From the NCBI GenBank assembly GCA_900544225.1, contig UQUD01000002.1:1-53907 (forward strand): a stretch of 53,907 nt of DNA, given 5' to 3'. The notes beneath the pieces are model-generated. The model had not been told where the DNA came from, did no database searches, and was given only the letters and a program-made list of their open reading frames with translations. The DNA is from an uncultured Collinsella sp. GTDB taxonomy: Bacteria; Actinomycetota; Coriobacteriia; Coriobacteriales; Coriobacteriaceae. Within the stretch, counting starts at the first letter, position 1. Each line of letters starts with the position of its first letter. The position numbers and the translations under genes were made by a program. Of the stretch, positions 8,594 to 16,814 are shown piece by piece.

Positions 8594-9235
8594 ATGTTCG
8601 ATCAGTTCTACACCACGCTTGAGTCCCTGGGCATCGTGCCGGTCGTTGTGCTCGACAAGGTCGAGGACGCCGCTCCGCTCGCCCACGCCCTTATGGCAGC
8701 TGGCATGAAGTCCGCCGAGGTCACCTTCCGCACCGCCTGCGCCGCCGAGTGCATCGCCGCTATGGCCGAGGCCGAGCCCGAGATGTGTGTTGGCGCCGGC
8801 ACTGTCCTGACCGTCGAGCAGGTTGAGCAGGCCCGCACAGCCGGTGCCAAGTTCATCGTCTCCCCGGGTTACAACGAGGACGTCGTGAAGCACTGCATCG
8901 ACATCGACCTGCCTGTCCTTCCCGGCACCGTGACCCCCTCCGAGGTCACCGCCGCCGAGAACCTGGGCCTCAAGGTCACCAAATTCTTCCCCGCGGCTCA
9001 GTATGGCGGCCTCAACACCATCAAGGCCCTCGCTGCTCCGTTTGTCGGTCACCGCTTTATGCCTACCGGCGGCGTGAGCACCGCCAACGTCGAGGAGTAC
9101 CTGAGCTCCTCCGCCATCATCGCCTGCGGTGGCACCTGGATGGTTAAGCCGGCCCTGTTTGCCGACGGCGACTTCTCCAAGGTCGAGCAGATTGCCCGCG
9201 AGGCCATGGACGTCGTCAAAAAGGTCCGCGGCTAG
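8594..9235 (+). CDS. eda: 2-keto-3-deoxy-6-phosphogluconate (KDPG/KHG) aldolase
   Basis: Cleaves KDPG to pyruvate and glyceraldehyde 3-phosphate, the exit of the KDG route into glycolysis. The 213-residue class I aldolase has the Schiff-base lysine at K130 in KVTKFFPAA, the general acid-base glutamate E42 in AEVTFRT, the phosphate-binding GAGTVL and the MPTGGVS motif. The start at 8594 has GAAAGGA at 8582-8588. It follows kdgK on the same strand and ends in a strong terminator, so the two probably form one unit under the divergent LacI regulator. Confidence 0.95.
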   Translation: MFDQFYTTLESLGIVPVVVLDKVEDAAPLAHALMAAGMKSAEVTFRTACAAECIAAMAEAEPEMCVGAGTVLTVEQVEQARTAGAKFIVSPGYNEDVVKHCIDIDLPVLPGTVTPSEVTAAENLGLKVTKFFPAAQYGGLNTIKALAAPFVGHRFMPTGGVSTANVEEYLSSSAIIACGGTWMVKPALFADGDFSKVEQIAREAMDVVKKVRG

Positions 9236-9252
9236 GTTTAGCTCTCTATCGT

Positions 9253-9290
9253 GAAAGGGGGCGTGCCCTAGACCTCGCCCCCTTTCTTTT
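9253..9290 (+). terminator. Intrinsic terminator after eda
   Basis: An 11-bp perfect stem (9253-9263 with 9276-9286) is followed by TTTTAAAA, 17 bases past the eda stop. Confidence 0.93.
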
Positions 9291-9547
9291 AAAACGGCTC
9301 GGAAGCGCGCCGTTTCCGTCACGAGCAAGAACCAAAACCGTCTTGTATGCTGATAGAACGTGACGGAAGCGACACGCCCCCGAGCCGCTTTGCCTACTCG
9401 GCTGGCAGTCGCACTCAACTAAGACACTTCGACAAAAGCCGAACCATCAAAACAGCTGCGGCACCGTCTGGAGGAATGGACCCTTGCTTCCGGTCTTTTC
9501 CTCCAAGCGGCGCCGCAGCGTTTTCGTGCCCCGATGTGCCCCGGCAC

Positions 9548-9610
9548 TTGCGGTGGAATACGGACTGCTTACACCATCAGAGCCGCAAAACAATCCCTAT
9601 TTCACCGCAA
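9548..9610. repeat. Dispersed palindromic repeat, copy 1
   Basis: TTGCGGTGGAATACGGACTG (9548-9567) is the imperfect inverse of 9591-9610 (17 of 20). The right half reads GCAAAACAATCC then CTATTTCACCGCAA. Two more copies lie at 22527 and 25447. This copy sits between the converging eda and GntR genes. The rest of the 9,291-9,627 gap shows only an inverted CCGTCACG/CGTGACGG pair and no gene. Confidence 0.8.
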
Positions 9611-9627
9611 CTAATGAAGAGAACGAG

Positions 9628-10320
9628 TTAGATGGCCGAGTCTTTGGACAGCTCAAAATAGTCAGGATGTAAGGCGATAACCGGGCCCTGCTCCTCGGGC
9701 ATCAGGTGCAGGTGTGTCTCGGCCAGATAGCTCGCCGTGTCGGTATCGCCCTTTTTAATGGCCTCGAGAATTCGGCGATGCTGCCGACGAATCGGCTCCC
9801 AATCCAGATCCTGAGAGACCATACGCAACCAGTTGTATCGCTCAAAATGCGTATTGACGCTCTTCATCCAATCCCACAACATGTGGCGGCCGGCAATCTC
9901 AAAACACGTCTCATGGAACAGGTTGTCCAGATCGAAAAAGCGACGCGTTTCGCTATGGTCGAGCGACTCGGACTCGGCAAGAATCTGCTCGAGCCGATGC
10001 TTTTGCTCGGGCGTGGCGGCCGAACAGCATTTAATAAGCACGCTTCTCTCGAGCTTCTCACGCAAGAAGCAGGCGTTTTCGGCGTGTTCCATGCTGATCT
10101 TAGAGACGTAGGTGCCGCTTTTGGGGCGCGTTTCCACCAGCTCCTGCTCACGCAGGCGTACAAAGGACTCGCGAATGGGCGTGCGCCCGATTCCCGTCTC
10201 CTTTTCCAGACCAATCGCCGAAAGGCGCGTGCCGGGCTTGAGCTCGGCATAGATGATCTTGGAGCGCAATGCGTTGTATGCCTGATCTTGCAGGCTCTGA
10301 TAATGCTGGTGTTGTTCCAT
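9628..10320 (-). CDS. GntR-family regulator with FCD ligand-binding domain
   Basis: Predicted transcriptional regulator of 230 residues. The winged helix covers about residues 5-75 (QDQAYNALRSKIIYAELKPG, then IGRTPIRESFVRLREQELVE and SGTYVSKI). The FCD domain follows, with likely metal-binding acidic and His residues in DLDNLFHETCFEIAGRH and in QHRRILEAIKKGD near the C-terminus. The start at 10320 (MEQHQHYQ) has GAGGG upstream; an in-frame extension to 10500 runs through a repeat and is not favoured. FCD regulators often sense sugar acids or carboxylates. The target is unknown; it stands alone and converges on eda. Confidence 0.87.
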   Translation of the reverse strand: MEQHQHYQSLQDQAYNALRSKIIYAELKPGTRLSAIGLEKETGIGRTPIRESFVRLREQELVETRPKSGTYVSKISMEHAENACFLREKLERSVLIKCCSAATPEQKHRLEQILAESESLDHSETRRFFDLDNLFHETCFEIAGRHMLWDWMKSVNTHFERYNWLRMVSQDLDWEPIRRQHRRILEAIKKGDTDTASYLAETHLHLMPEEQGPVIALHPDYFELSKDSAI

Positions 10321-10451
10321 AAAGCCCTCGGATAAGTCCTCGGTTAGTCGAATACCACCATGCAATACTATCGCATCGACACGCCCCAGCTCCCAATCAG
10401 TCTTTTTGGGACGGGGCTTTTTGGCTACCCTGAGCCGCAGGTCGGCCCCTT

Positions 10452-10611
10452 GCCACAAAAGTGGCCCATCTACTACGTTAACACGGATAGCCTCGGCCAT
10501 ACCGAAAACCGTGAAAACAAAACCGCAGGTAGACAGCTTGTCGATTTTCGAAAAAGCCGACTATGGTTGACCCCTGCGGCTTAAACGTAGTAGATAGGCC
10601 CTTTTCGTGGC
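10452..10611. repeat. 160-bp compound inverted-repeat element
   Basis: The outer arms 10452-10481 and 10581-10611 are inverse copies sharing ATCTACTACGTT exactly and about 26 of 30 positions overall. Inside, CCGCAGG (10523-10529) pairs with CCTGCGG (10573-10579). It lies between the divergent GntR and ATPase genes. No protein is encoded. A MITE-like element or a structured RNA are the alternatives. Confidence 0.7.
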
Positions 10612-10742
10612 GCAGCACTACTGCACCCCAAATTGGCACCCCGAGCCCTCGTGAGTTGCCAACAAGCTGCTCGCCCAGCGCTTTATCCGCGCGGCATTCG
10701 GAAAATAGCGCCACCGTAAGAACCCGCGAACAGCGCTATACG

Positions 10743-10802
10743 TTGCTATATCTCACTATACTTTGCTATATCTTGCTATACTTTGCTATATCTTGCTATA
10801 TC
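10743..10802 (+). repeat. Six tandem 10-bp repeats upstream of the ATPase gene
   Basis: Units alternate between TTGCTATATC and forms ending TATACT, for 60 bases with a strict 10-bp period, ending 20 bases before the start codon. The AT-rich units contain TATACT or TATATC every turn of the helix, so the array is either a stacked promoter or a site bound in register. It is too regular and too short to be a CRISPR array. Confidence 0.85.
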
Positions 10803-10821
10803 TTGAGCAAAGGTGGCTCAC

Positions 10822-11913
10822 ATGCAAACAAACCCTTTTAAGCCCACAGCAGGTAAAACACCCCCCACGATTATCGGCCGCGAAGATGTACTCGAAGAAT
10901 TCAATGAAGGCCTCATCAACGGGCCTGGTGCCCCGGGGCGCCTAATGCGCATAGCCGGCGTCCGTGGAACGGGCAAGACGGTCCTCCTTGACGAGTGCTC
11001 ACGTTTGGCGCAAAGCCGTGGCTGGACGGTCATAAAAGAGGTCGCAACCGAGGGACTTTGCCAACGCATTCTCGAACAGCTGCAGCCCAAATTCCAGGCC
11101 AAACACGCCAGATTTGAGCCCACCGTAGCTGGCATATCCATCGGCAGCATAGACATTGAGCGAATCGGTCCATCGCTACGCGACGCCATGAGACAGACAA
11201 TATCCAAGAATGAAAATGGCCTGCTCATCACTCTCGACGAGGTTCAAGACGCAGAGCTCGATGAGGTCCGAACGCTCTCCATTGCGATTCAGCAGGTTAT
11301 CGGCGAAGACCTTGATATCGCCTTTGTTTTTGCGGGGCTGCCTTCGATGATTGAAAGCATCATCAACGGAAAGACACTTACGTTTTTGCGCCGTGCCCTC
11401 CCCTTTGACCTGAAGGCTGTGGCAGTAACCGAAGTGTCGTACTCCCTCGAGGAAACCATTGAAGCGTCTGGCATGGAGTTGCAGCCAGGTATTGCCGGCC
11501 AACTTGCCGAGGCAACGCAAGGTTATCCTTTCATGATCCAACTCGTTGGATACTACGCATGGCAGTTGGCAAGACGCGCACATACACCGATTATTGGAGA
11601 AGAAGAAGCCGAGCGCGGCATTGCAACGGCACGCGAACGCTTCTGTGCCATGGTGATTGAGCCCGCGCTACAGCGCATTCCGCCCACGTGCATCGCTTAT
11701 CTGCTGAGCATGGCATCTTTGGGGCAGACGAGCTCGACCAGCATGGTTGCCGATGGCCTAAACAAAACGCCTCAACAGGTGAGCTCCGTCCGCAGCCGCC
11801 TGTTAAGAGAATCGATTATCGAGGCCCCCTCGTACGGCAAGGTCTCATTTGCCATCCCCTACATGCGCGACTACCTCTACGAGCACAAAGCCGAACTGGA
11901 AGCTGAACTGTAG
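10822..11913 (+). CDS. Orphan P-loop ATPase with C-terminal winged helix
   Basis: The 363-residue protein belongs to the AAA/STAND-like ATPases of the archaeal-ATPase and Orc1 type. Walker A is GVRGTGKT (residues 46-53) and Walker B is LLITLDE (134-140). A sensor-like FVFAGLPSM follows, and the C-terminal part (about 275-363) looks like a winged helix. The function is unknown. Relatives of this architecture are found as lone genes or in mobile and defence settings. The start at 10822 has AAAGG at 10809-10813; an in-frame GTG at 10813 overlaps that site. It is flanked by a tandem repeat and by a decayed integration site, which suggests a horizontally acquired cargo gene. Confidence 0.83.
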   Translation: MQTNPFKPTAGKTPPTIIGREDVLEEFNEGLINGPGAPGRLMRIAGVRGTGKTVLLDECSRLAQSRGWTVIKEVATEGLCQRILEQLQPKFQAKHARFEPTVAGISIGSIDIERIGPSLRDAMRQTISKNENGLLITLDEVQDAELDEVRTLSIAIQQVIGEDLDIAFVFAGLPSMIESIINGKTLTFLRRALPFDLKAVAVTEVSYSLEETIEASGMELQPGIAGQLAEATQGYPFMIQLVGYYAWQLARRAHTPIIGEEEAERGIATARERFCAMVIEPALQRIPPTCIAYLLSMASLGQTSSTSMVADGLNKTPQQVSSVRSRLLRESIIEAPSYGKVSFAIPYMRDYLYEHKAELEAEL

Positions 11914-11932
11914 AAACGACAACTGCCCTGCA

Positions 11933-12062
11933 AGACGAAAACCGTTTTCGTACGGATTTAAAGCAGACGTAAACGGTTTTCGTCTTGATTTGCGTCCGAA
12001 ATTAAGACGTAAATTGCGCTTTCGTACGCTTATTACCAGACGCAAATTGTTTTCGTCCGGCC
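11933..12062. repeat. Cluster of GACGAAAAC-type palindromes after the ATPase gene
   Basis: AGACGAAAACCG (11933-11944) is the exact inverse of CGGTTTTCGTCT (11973-11984). Further variants of GACGTAAA, GACGCAAA and TTTTCGTC follow to about 12062. They could form alternative hairpins acting as a terminator for the ATPase gene, although no clean U-run is present. Confidence 0.5.
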
Positions 12063-13356
12063 ATGCGTCCCCAATCTAGACGAAAAGAGCCCCGAGCTCG
12101 TATTGAACTGCATCCCAATTCTTGGACGGGCGCCGATGCCCTGATCTCTGCCATGTCGAGGTGCGAGATCAAATCCTTGGCGCGCTCGCCGGAGTGGTAT
12201 GCCTTGTTCGGCGCCACCTTCCTGTAGAGCTTCTTGAGCTTCGTCTTCCCCTTGTTGCCCGGCGGCATCTCCGTCTCAGGTGGCAGCCCTAGGAAGGACA
12301 GGACGCCGGGCAGGTCGCACAGCATCACGTCCTCGATGTCGGCCTTGGCCGCCAGGTCGACGACTCTCTGCGCTGTCGGCGAGATGTTCGGGGTGCTGCT
12401 ACCGCCCGCTGGTTCGGAAGCTGGCGGGCAGTAGCGGGCAGTAGCGGCAGTAGCGGTGTGGCTCGATAGGCCCGAATATCCGTAAGGAAGGTGCTCGCTC
12501 TCATATGTGCTGATATGCCTCGCCTCGCGAACCTTGGGATGCTTCCTGAGGTAATCCCTCAATTCGAGCCACTCTTTATGCTCATAACGCTTCGAAATCG
12601 TTTCCCCGTCGACAGTTTCCTTCACATAATGGTATGTTCGAACGCCTTCGAACTTGCCGAACCCGTTCTCGACGCTGAAGTTTCTGAACCAGCGCGAAAA
12701 CCCATTCAGGTCCATGAAGTTGACTTGGGGATGCCTGTCTTTCGTTCGTTCGAATGAGTGGACGAGCGGAGTGCCTTTGACTTGTTCCAGGCCGAAGGCT
12801 TCCATTTCGCGGGCCTGCTCCTTTTTCCAGAATTCGAGATACGACGTCAGCGTCTCGCTTATCGAGATCCTCCGCACGCTTTTCTTGCTTTTGGGCGAGC
12901 GAACGCTTCGATCGGCCGCGAACTGCTGCTCAATGAGGATGCTTCTGTTCTCGACGGAGACATCGGACCACGTCATCCCGAGGGCTTCTGCCCTTCTCAT
13001 GTCGGTGTCGAGCATGAGCATCACGCATGTGATGTGCGCGTCCGGTTCTCGATTGAGTAGGATGTCGAGTAGGCGAGCGGCGTGATGGTTCCTTCGCGGT
13101 TGTCGTGGAACTTTTTTGCGTACGAGCCGACGGTGTCCCTCGATTTTTGGACGTAGGTGCCGCTGTTGAGTTCTGCCTTGTAGGCTTCGAGTGCGGCGTC
13201 GACCTCTCGGCTTTTGGTGGTATGTATGGTCTGCCACGGCGAATAGCGGTATTTGCCCGTGACCGGATCCTTGCCGAGGCTGTGACGGTAGCGCCACGTG
13301 TATTTGTCGCGGCGTTGCTTCGTTCCTTTGCCTATGACGAGAGGTCGGTCGTTCAT
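12002..13356 (-). pseudogene. Decayed tyrosine recombinase (phage-type integrase)
   Basis: The N-terminal part, read from 13356 (MNDRPLVIGKG), is a typical arm-binding region (TWRYRHSLGKDPVTGKYRYS, then AYKAELNSGTYVQKSRDTV). It changes frame near 13080. A second frame resumes with LMLDTDMRRAEALGMTWSDV, the segment bearing the first catalytic arginine. The core-binding domain that should lie between them (about 100 residues) is missing. After the TVDGETISKR stretch the H-x-x-R box and nucleophilic tyrosine are absent, and unrelated sequence continues (LPGVLSFLGLPPETEM). It therefore carries an internal deletion, a frameshift and loss of the catalytic C-terminus. It lies beside a tRNA fragment, its probable attachment site. 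Confidence 0.8.
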
Positions 13357-13429
13357 CGTGTTCCTTGCCTGAAGTGCCTGAGAATCGCGCTCGGTTGCGC
13401 GGAATGGCGCAAAGGGCTGGGGCGGGTGG

Positions 13430-13481
13430 GCATTACCCTTGGTGGTGGGCCCTGCGTGGGGTCACACCCCAAGGGTAATGC
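13430..13481. repeat. 13-bp inverted repeat upstream of the integrase remnant
   Basis: GCATTACCCTTGG (13430-13442) is the exact inverse of CCAAGGGTAATGC (13469-13481), with 26 bases between. It lies between the integrase start and the tRNA fragment, where recombinase arm sites would be expected. A direct repeat GGGTCGAA (13510, 13521) is next to it. Confidence 0.6.
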
Positions 13482-13557
13482 TCCGCCTGACCGCTTTCAA
13501 GCTCGTTGTGGGTCGAATTTGGGTCGAAATGTCTGAATGAAACAACGTCGTAGCGAC

Positions 13558-13602
13558 CTCATAACCTGAAGGTCGGTGGTTCAAATCCGCCCCCTGCGAC
13601 CA
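13558..13602 (+). pseudogene. 3' fragment of a tRNA-Met gene (attachment-site scar)
   Basis: From the anticodon loop CTCATAA (CAT anticodon) through CCTGA, the T-arm GGTGG-TTCAAAT-CCGCC, and the acceptor strand to an encoded CCA at 13600-13602, the sequence reads as a tRNA. The 5' half is absent: the bases before 13558 cannot pair with the anticodon stem or the acceptor. This is the usual scar left when an element integrates by recombination in the anticodon-loop to 3'-end segment. The intact copy is not in this window. Confidence 0.85.
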
Positions 13603-13611
13603 TGAAACTTC

Positions 13612-13648
13612 AGGTCGGAAGCATAAAAGCTCCCGACCTTTTTCTTTG
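13612..13648 (+). terminator. Intrinsic terminator behind the tRNA fragment
   Basis: AGGTCGGAAGC (13612-13622) pairs with GCTCCCGACCT (13629-13639) with one mismatch, followed by TTTTTCTTT. It is probably the original terminator of the tRNA locus. Confidence 0.85.
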
Positions 13649-13861
13649 TCTAGGGGTTTCGGCATCTCTCGTTCTTTGGGTACCTCGAGGCGGGCAATCA
13701 GATAGATGCTTACGAGTATCATAGGGTCTTTTTACGTCGCGGTCGTGTCTCGTACTGGTGCGCCGCTCTTTGTGGGACGTGTCACTTTGCCATAGGTTGT
13801 CCGGCGGCGGGGCGCAGGTCGTTCCCCGTGGCGTCGCTCCTTTCGACGCTACGCTGCCTGA

Positions 13862-14170
13862 CTACTCGTTCCACTGGTGCTTTTTCATGTCGACGCAGCC
13901 GTTGTCTCGGAAGGCGACTCCTTCCTCCGTCAGTAGTGCTCGCTGGTCGGGGAAGTTTGGCGCGAGGCGTCCCGCGTGGTTGACGACGCGGTGGCAGGGA
14001 TAATCGCCGTAGCGATCCGCCTCGCTCAGCACCGCTCCGACCAGGCGAGAGTTTTTCTCCCTGCCGATGAGGCGCGCTATCTGACCGTACGAGGCGACGC
14101 ATCCCGCCGGAATCTCTGCCACGACGGAGAGAATCTCATAAACCAAATCTTCGTCCAGGACTTTTCCCAT
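13862..14170 (-). CDS. MGMT-family protein (Ogt/alkyltransferase-like, single domain)
   Basis: A 102-residue protein that covers only the C-terminal DNA-binding and active-site domain of O6-alkylguanine-DNA alkyltransferases. The helix-turn-helix region reads GCVASYGQIARLIG, and the active-site motif is YPCHRVVNHAGRLAP with the acceptor cysteine retained. True Atl proteins replace this cysteine, so this one may still accept alkyl groups. It may repair or flag alkylated guanine. The start at 14170 has GGAGCG upstream. It lies downstream of the CBS gene on the same strand, 174 bases away, with a 7-bp hairpin (14225-14241) between. Confidence 0.85.
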   Translation of the reverse strand: MGKVLDEDLVYEILSVVAEIPAGCVASYGQIARLIGREKNSRLVGAVLSEADRYGDYPCHRVVNHAGRLAPNFPDQRALLTEEGVAFRDNGCVDMKKHQWNE

Positions 14171-14344
14171 CGTATCGCTCCCGTGTTCGCTTTTGCCTTC
14201 GGGGGCGCGGCGCCGATCACCCGTGCTGCGATTTTCGCAGCTCCCCTTACCGAAGCATCGAGGGAAAGCGCGTGCGTGTCAAGGTTGTCTGGTCCAGTTG
14301 CTGGCTCGATGCCTCGAGATGTTCGCCTCAAGTGCGACCTGCCC

Positions 14345-14851
14345 CTATTGGAAAAGGATGCCGAAGATGTATTTGGTGATGGCGGAGCGGCGGATGACCC
14401 CCACGAGTTTGCCCTCGTCATCAACCACAGGAAGCTTCTTGAACTTCTTCTTCGCCAGCAGCGCGGCGACGCGGGCGATGCTCTGCTCGGGACGGGCACA
14501 CACTACCTGGCGCGTCGCGAAATCCATGACGCAGCGATCCTTCAGGTCTTCGATGCGCTGCTCAAGGCTCTGATCGTCGAAGTACAGCATGGACGCGTCG
14601 CCGCCCGTGAAGATGGTGTGAGCGCGATGCTGCGCGATGGCTCCCATGACATCGCCGTCGGAGATGAACCCGACCACCTGGTTGCGCTCATCGATTACGG
14701 GCATGCTGCTCACCTCGTTTTCGGCGAGCATGCGCACCACGTCGGAAATCGTGCAATCCTGCGTGCAGGTGAACGGCTCTTCAATCATGATGCTCGAAAC
14801 GGGCGTCCCCTCGAGCTCGAGCGGGATGCGCTCGGACAGAATCTCGGACAT
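14345..14851 (-). CDS. CBS-domain pair protein coupled to an MFS transporter
   Basis: A 168-residue cytoplasmic protein made almost wholly of two CBS domains. The first is about residues 17-75 (VSSIMIEEPFTCTQDCTISD, then SSMPVIDERNQVVGFISDGD) and the second about 107-165 (CVMDFATRQVVCARPEQSIA, then KLPVVDDEGKLVGVI). CBS pairs bind adenosine nucleotides and regulate partner proteins. The start codon lies three bases after the transporter stop codon, so the two are translationally coupled. That suggests the CBS protein senses energy or nucleotide state for the exporter, but no direct evidence is visible. Confidence 0.88.
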   Translation of the reverse strand: MSEILSERIPLELEGTPVSSIMIEEPFTCTQDCTISDVVRMLAENEVSSMPVIDERNQVVGFISDGDVMGAIAQHRAHTIFTGGDASMLYFDDQSLEQRIEDLKDRCVMDFATRQVVCARPEQSIARVAALLAKKKFKKLPVVDDEGKLVGVIRRSAITKYIFGILFQ

Positions 14852-14854
14852 CGC

Positions 14855-16294
14855 TTATGCCTCCTTCGTTTTCGGTGCGGTTTTCTTGGTGCGCACGCTG
14901 AATATGGCGCAGATAAGGGAAACGAGGCCGATTGCCGCGCACACCTTGTAAGCGACGCCCGCGCCCACGGCGGTGGCTACTTGGATGCTCGCATCGACGC
15001 CGGCCGACGCGGTGACGCTTGTCATGACCGTGATGATGAGCGCCGTGCACAAACCGCCGGCGACCTGGCGGCCGGTGTTCGCGATGGCGTTGCCGTGGGC
15101 GATCATGTCATTTTTCAAGGCATTGACACCCCATGTGTTCACCGGCATGTTCGCGAGCGACTGGCCGGCGGACTGCAGCATGCAGAACAGCGCAACCACC
15201 AAGATGGGCGTGTTTACCGTCGAAAGCGAGAGCAGGAACAGGGCGCCGGTCATGAGGGCCAGGCCGACGATCGAGATGGCACGCGGACCGAACTTGTCGA
15301 ACACCACGCCGGAGATAGGGCTGATGATGATGCCCACCGCCGCGGCGGGAAGCATGGCCATGCCGGTTTCGAAGGCCGAAGCGCCAAGCGAGGTTTGCAG
15401 CAGCAACGGCAACAGCGTGTTGGTGACCAGGCATGCGGCGTTGATGAGCGTGACGATGATGGCGGCCACGCGGAACTCGCGCGTCTTGAGCGTGCCCAGT
15501 TGAAGCAGCGGGTCCTCGATTTTGCCCTGGCGTACGACGAACAGCACCAAGCACACGACACCCGCGACGATCGAGCCGAGCACCACGGGGTTGCCCCAAC
15601 CCATCGACGAGGCGCTCGAGAACCCGTAGAGAAGTCCGCCGAAGGCGATGGTGGAGAGGGCGACCGAGGGCAGGTCGAGCTTGGGGTTCTTCAGCTCGCC
15701 CACGTTTTTCAGCATGAACACGCCCAGCACCAGCACGAGAATTGCGAGGGGGACGATGGCGCCGATCATGGTGCGCCAGCCGTACGTGTCGATCACCGCG
15801 CCGCCTACGACGGGGCCGACCGCGGGACCCGCCGACATGACGATGCCCGCCATGCCCATAGCCGTTCCTCGTTTCTCGACGGGGAACACCAGCATGGGAA
15901 CCACCGAGACAAGCGGCATGAGCACGCCTGAGCCCGCCGCTTGCAACACGCGACCGATGATGAGGAACAGGAAATCAGGGGCTGCGGCGCACAGCAGCGT
16001 GCCCAGCGCGAACACCAGCGTCGCCCCGAAGAATAGCGCGCGGGTGCTGAACTTGTCGATAAGGAACGCCGAAACGGGGACCATGATGCCGCTCACCAGC
16101 GGGTATATGGACATGATCCACTGGGCAGTCGAGGCATCGATGGCGAAATCGGACATGATGACCGGCAGCGCAGGCGACATCACCGTTTGGTTCAGTAGCG
16201 CCAAGAAGGCACCCAGGACGACGACCGCGACGATGCGGATCTGGGTACCGGTAATGCGCCCATTGGCGGGCGCGACCGTACAATTATCAGACAT
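14855..16294 (-). CDS. MFS multidrug-type transporter, DHA2/EmrB family
   Basis: An integral membrane protein of 479 residues, probably a drug or metabolite:H+ antiporter. Many hydrophobic segments are visible, starting IRIVAVVVLGAFLALLNQTV. Motif D1-like text (LNQTVMSPALPVIMSDF) and motif C (VMSAGPAVGPVVGGAVID) are typical of DHA antiporters. Motif A is degenerate (SAFLIDKFSTRALF). The length suits 12-14 segments. It is the first gene of a two-gene unit with the CBS protein. The substrate is unknown. A 7-bp inverted repeat (16357-16377) upstream could be an operator, but no regulator is adjacent. Confidence 0.9.
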   Translation of the reverse strand: MSDNCTVAPANGRITGTQIRIVAVVVLGAFLALLNQTVMSPALPVIMSDFAIDASTAQWIMSIYPLVSGIMVPVSAFLIDKFSTRALFFGATLVFALGTLLCAAAPDFLFLIIGRVLQAAGSGVLMPLVSVVPMLVFPVEKRGTAMGMAGIVMSAGPAVGPVVGGAVIDTYGWRTMIGAIVPLAILVLVLGVFMLKNVGELKNPKLDLPSVALSTIAFGGLLYGFSSASSMGWGNPVVLGSIVAGVVCLVLFVVRQGKIEDPLLQLGTLKTREFRVAAIIVTLINAACLVTNTLLPLLLQTSLGASAFETGMAMLPAAAVGIIISPISGVVFDKFGPRAISIVGLALMTGALFLLSLSTVNTPILVVALFCMLQSAGQSLANMPVNTWGVNALKNDMIAHGNAIANTGRQVAGGLCTALIITVMTSVTASAGVDASIQVATAVGAGVAYKVCAAIGLVSLICAIFSVRTKKTAPKTKEA

Positions 16295-16814
16295 AAGCTT
16301 CCTTCGTATCTATTCGATTCTTCGCCGAAGGCGCGCCGGCCCACGGGCGAAATAACATGCACGTGCTATGCGTGCATCAGATACGACAGGAAGAAAGCGG
16401 CTGCTCAGAGCGCACTTGGGGAACAACAGGAGAGGCCCCGTATACCAGGGGCCGCCGAATTGCGATGTATGCTTTGGTCAAATCCTTCATAGCGGGGAGG
16501 TATTCTAGCAGCCGTCTTCGCCCCTTTCAAGGGATGTAACCCAGACGTTGATTTTCTTCACCGAGGCGCCATCGTTGACGGGTGGCGTGCTTCTCTATCG
16601 CCACACCGCGGGGCGAGGGAACGCCGCGGCGAGCTTGTACATCGGCTATGTGTGCAGCTGCGAGCGTGTCGCCGGCGCGCGCTGGGCGCCAGTCCGATCC
16701 GGCCGACTCTTGCCGACGGTCGGTCGCCGTCCTCCTCCATCTCCGCCTGCTCTGTTTTTGCTCGGCTCCCTTGTCGTATCATGGACGGACGAGAATTGAG
16801 CGAAGGCGGTACGT
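16295..16814. other. 520-base gap without a recognised gene
   Basis: It holds an inverted repeat ATGCACG/CGTGCAT (16357-16363 with 16371-16377) about 65 bases upstream of the MFS start, and GGCCCC/GGGGCC (16434-16439 with 16448-16453). Short ORFs here have no ribosome-binding site or recognisable content. I see no RNA gene. Confidence 0.5.

Noticed and set aside
10743..10802. Tandem repeat considered as a CRISPR array
   Set aside because: Units of 10 bp with no spacers and no cas genes nearby.
13462..13722. 86-codon minus-strand frame (contains SQGADLNHRPSGYEVATTLF)
   Set aside because: This peptide is the reverse translation of the tRNA fragment, a common false protein in bacterial annotation.
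13862..14170. Cysteine-free Atl protein
   Set aside because: The active-site cysteine in PCHR is present, so it is described as an MGMT-family protein with possible activity.
16357..16539. 60-codon ORF in the gap after the MFS gene
   Set aside because: No ribosome-binding site, no recognisable composition; part of the gap with inverted repeats.
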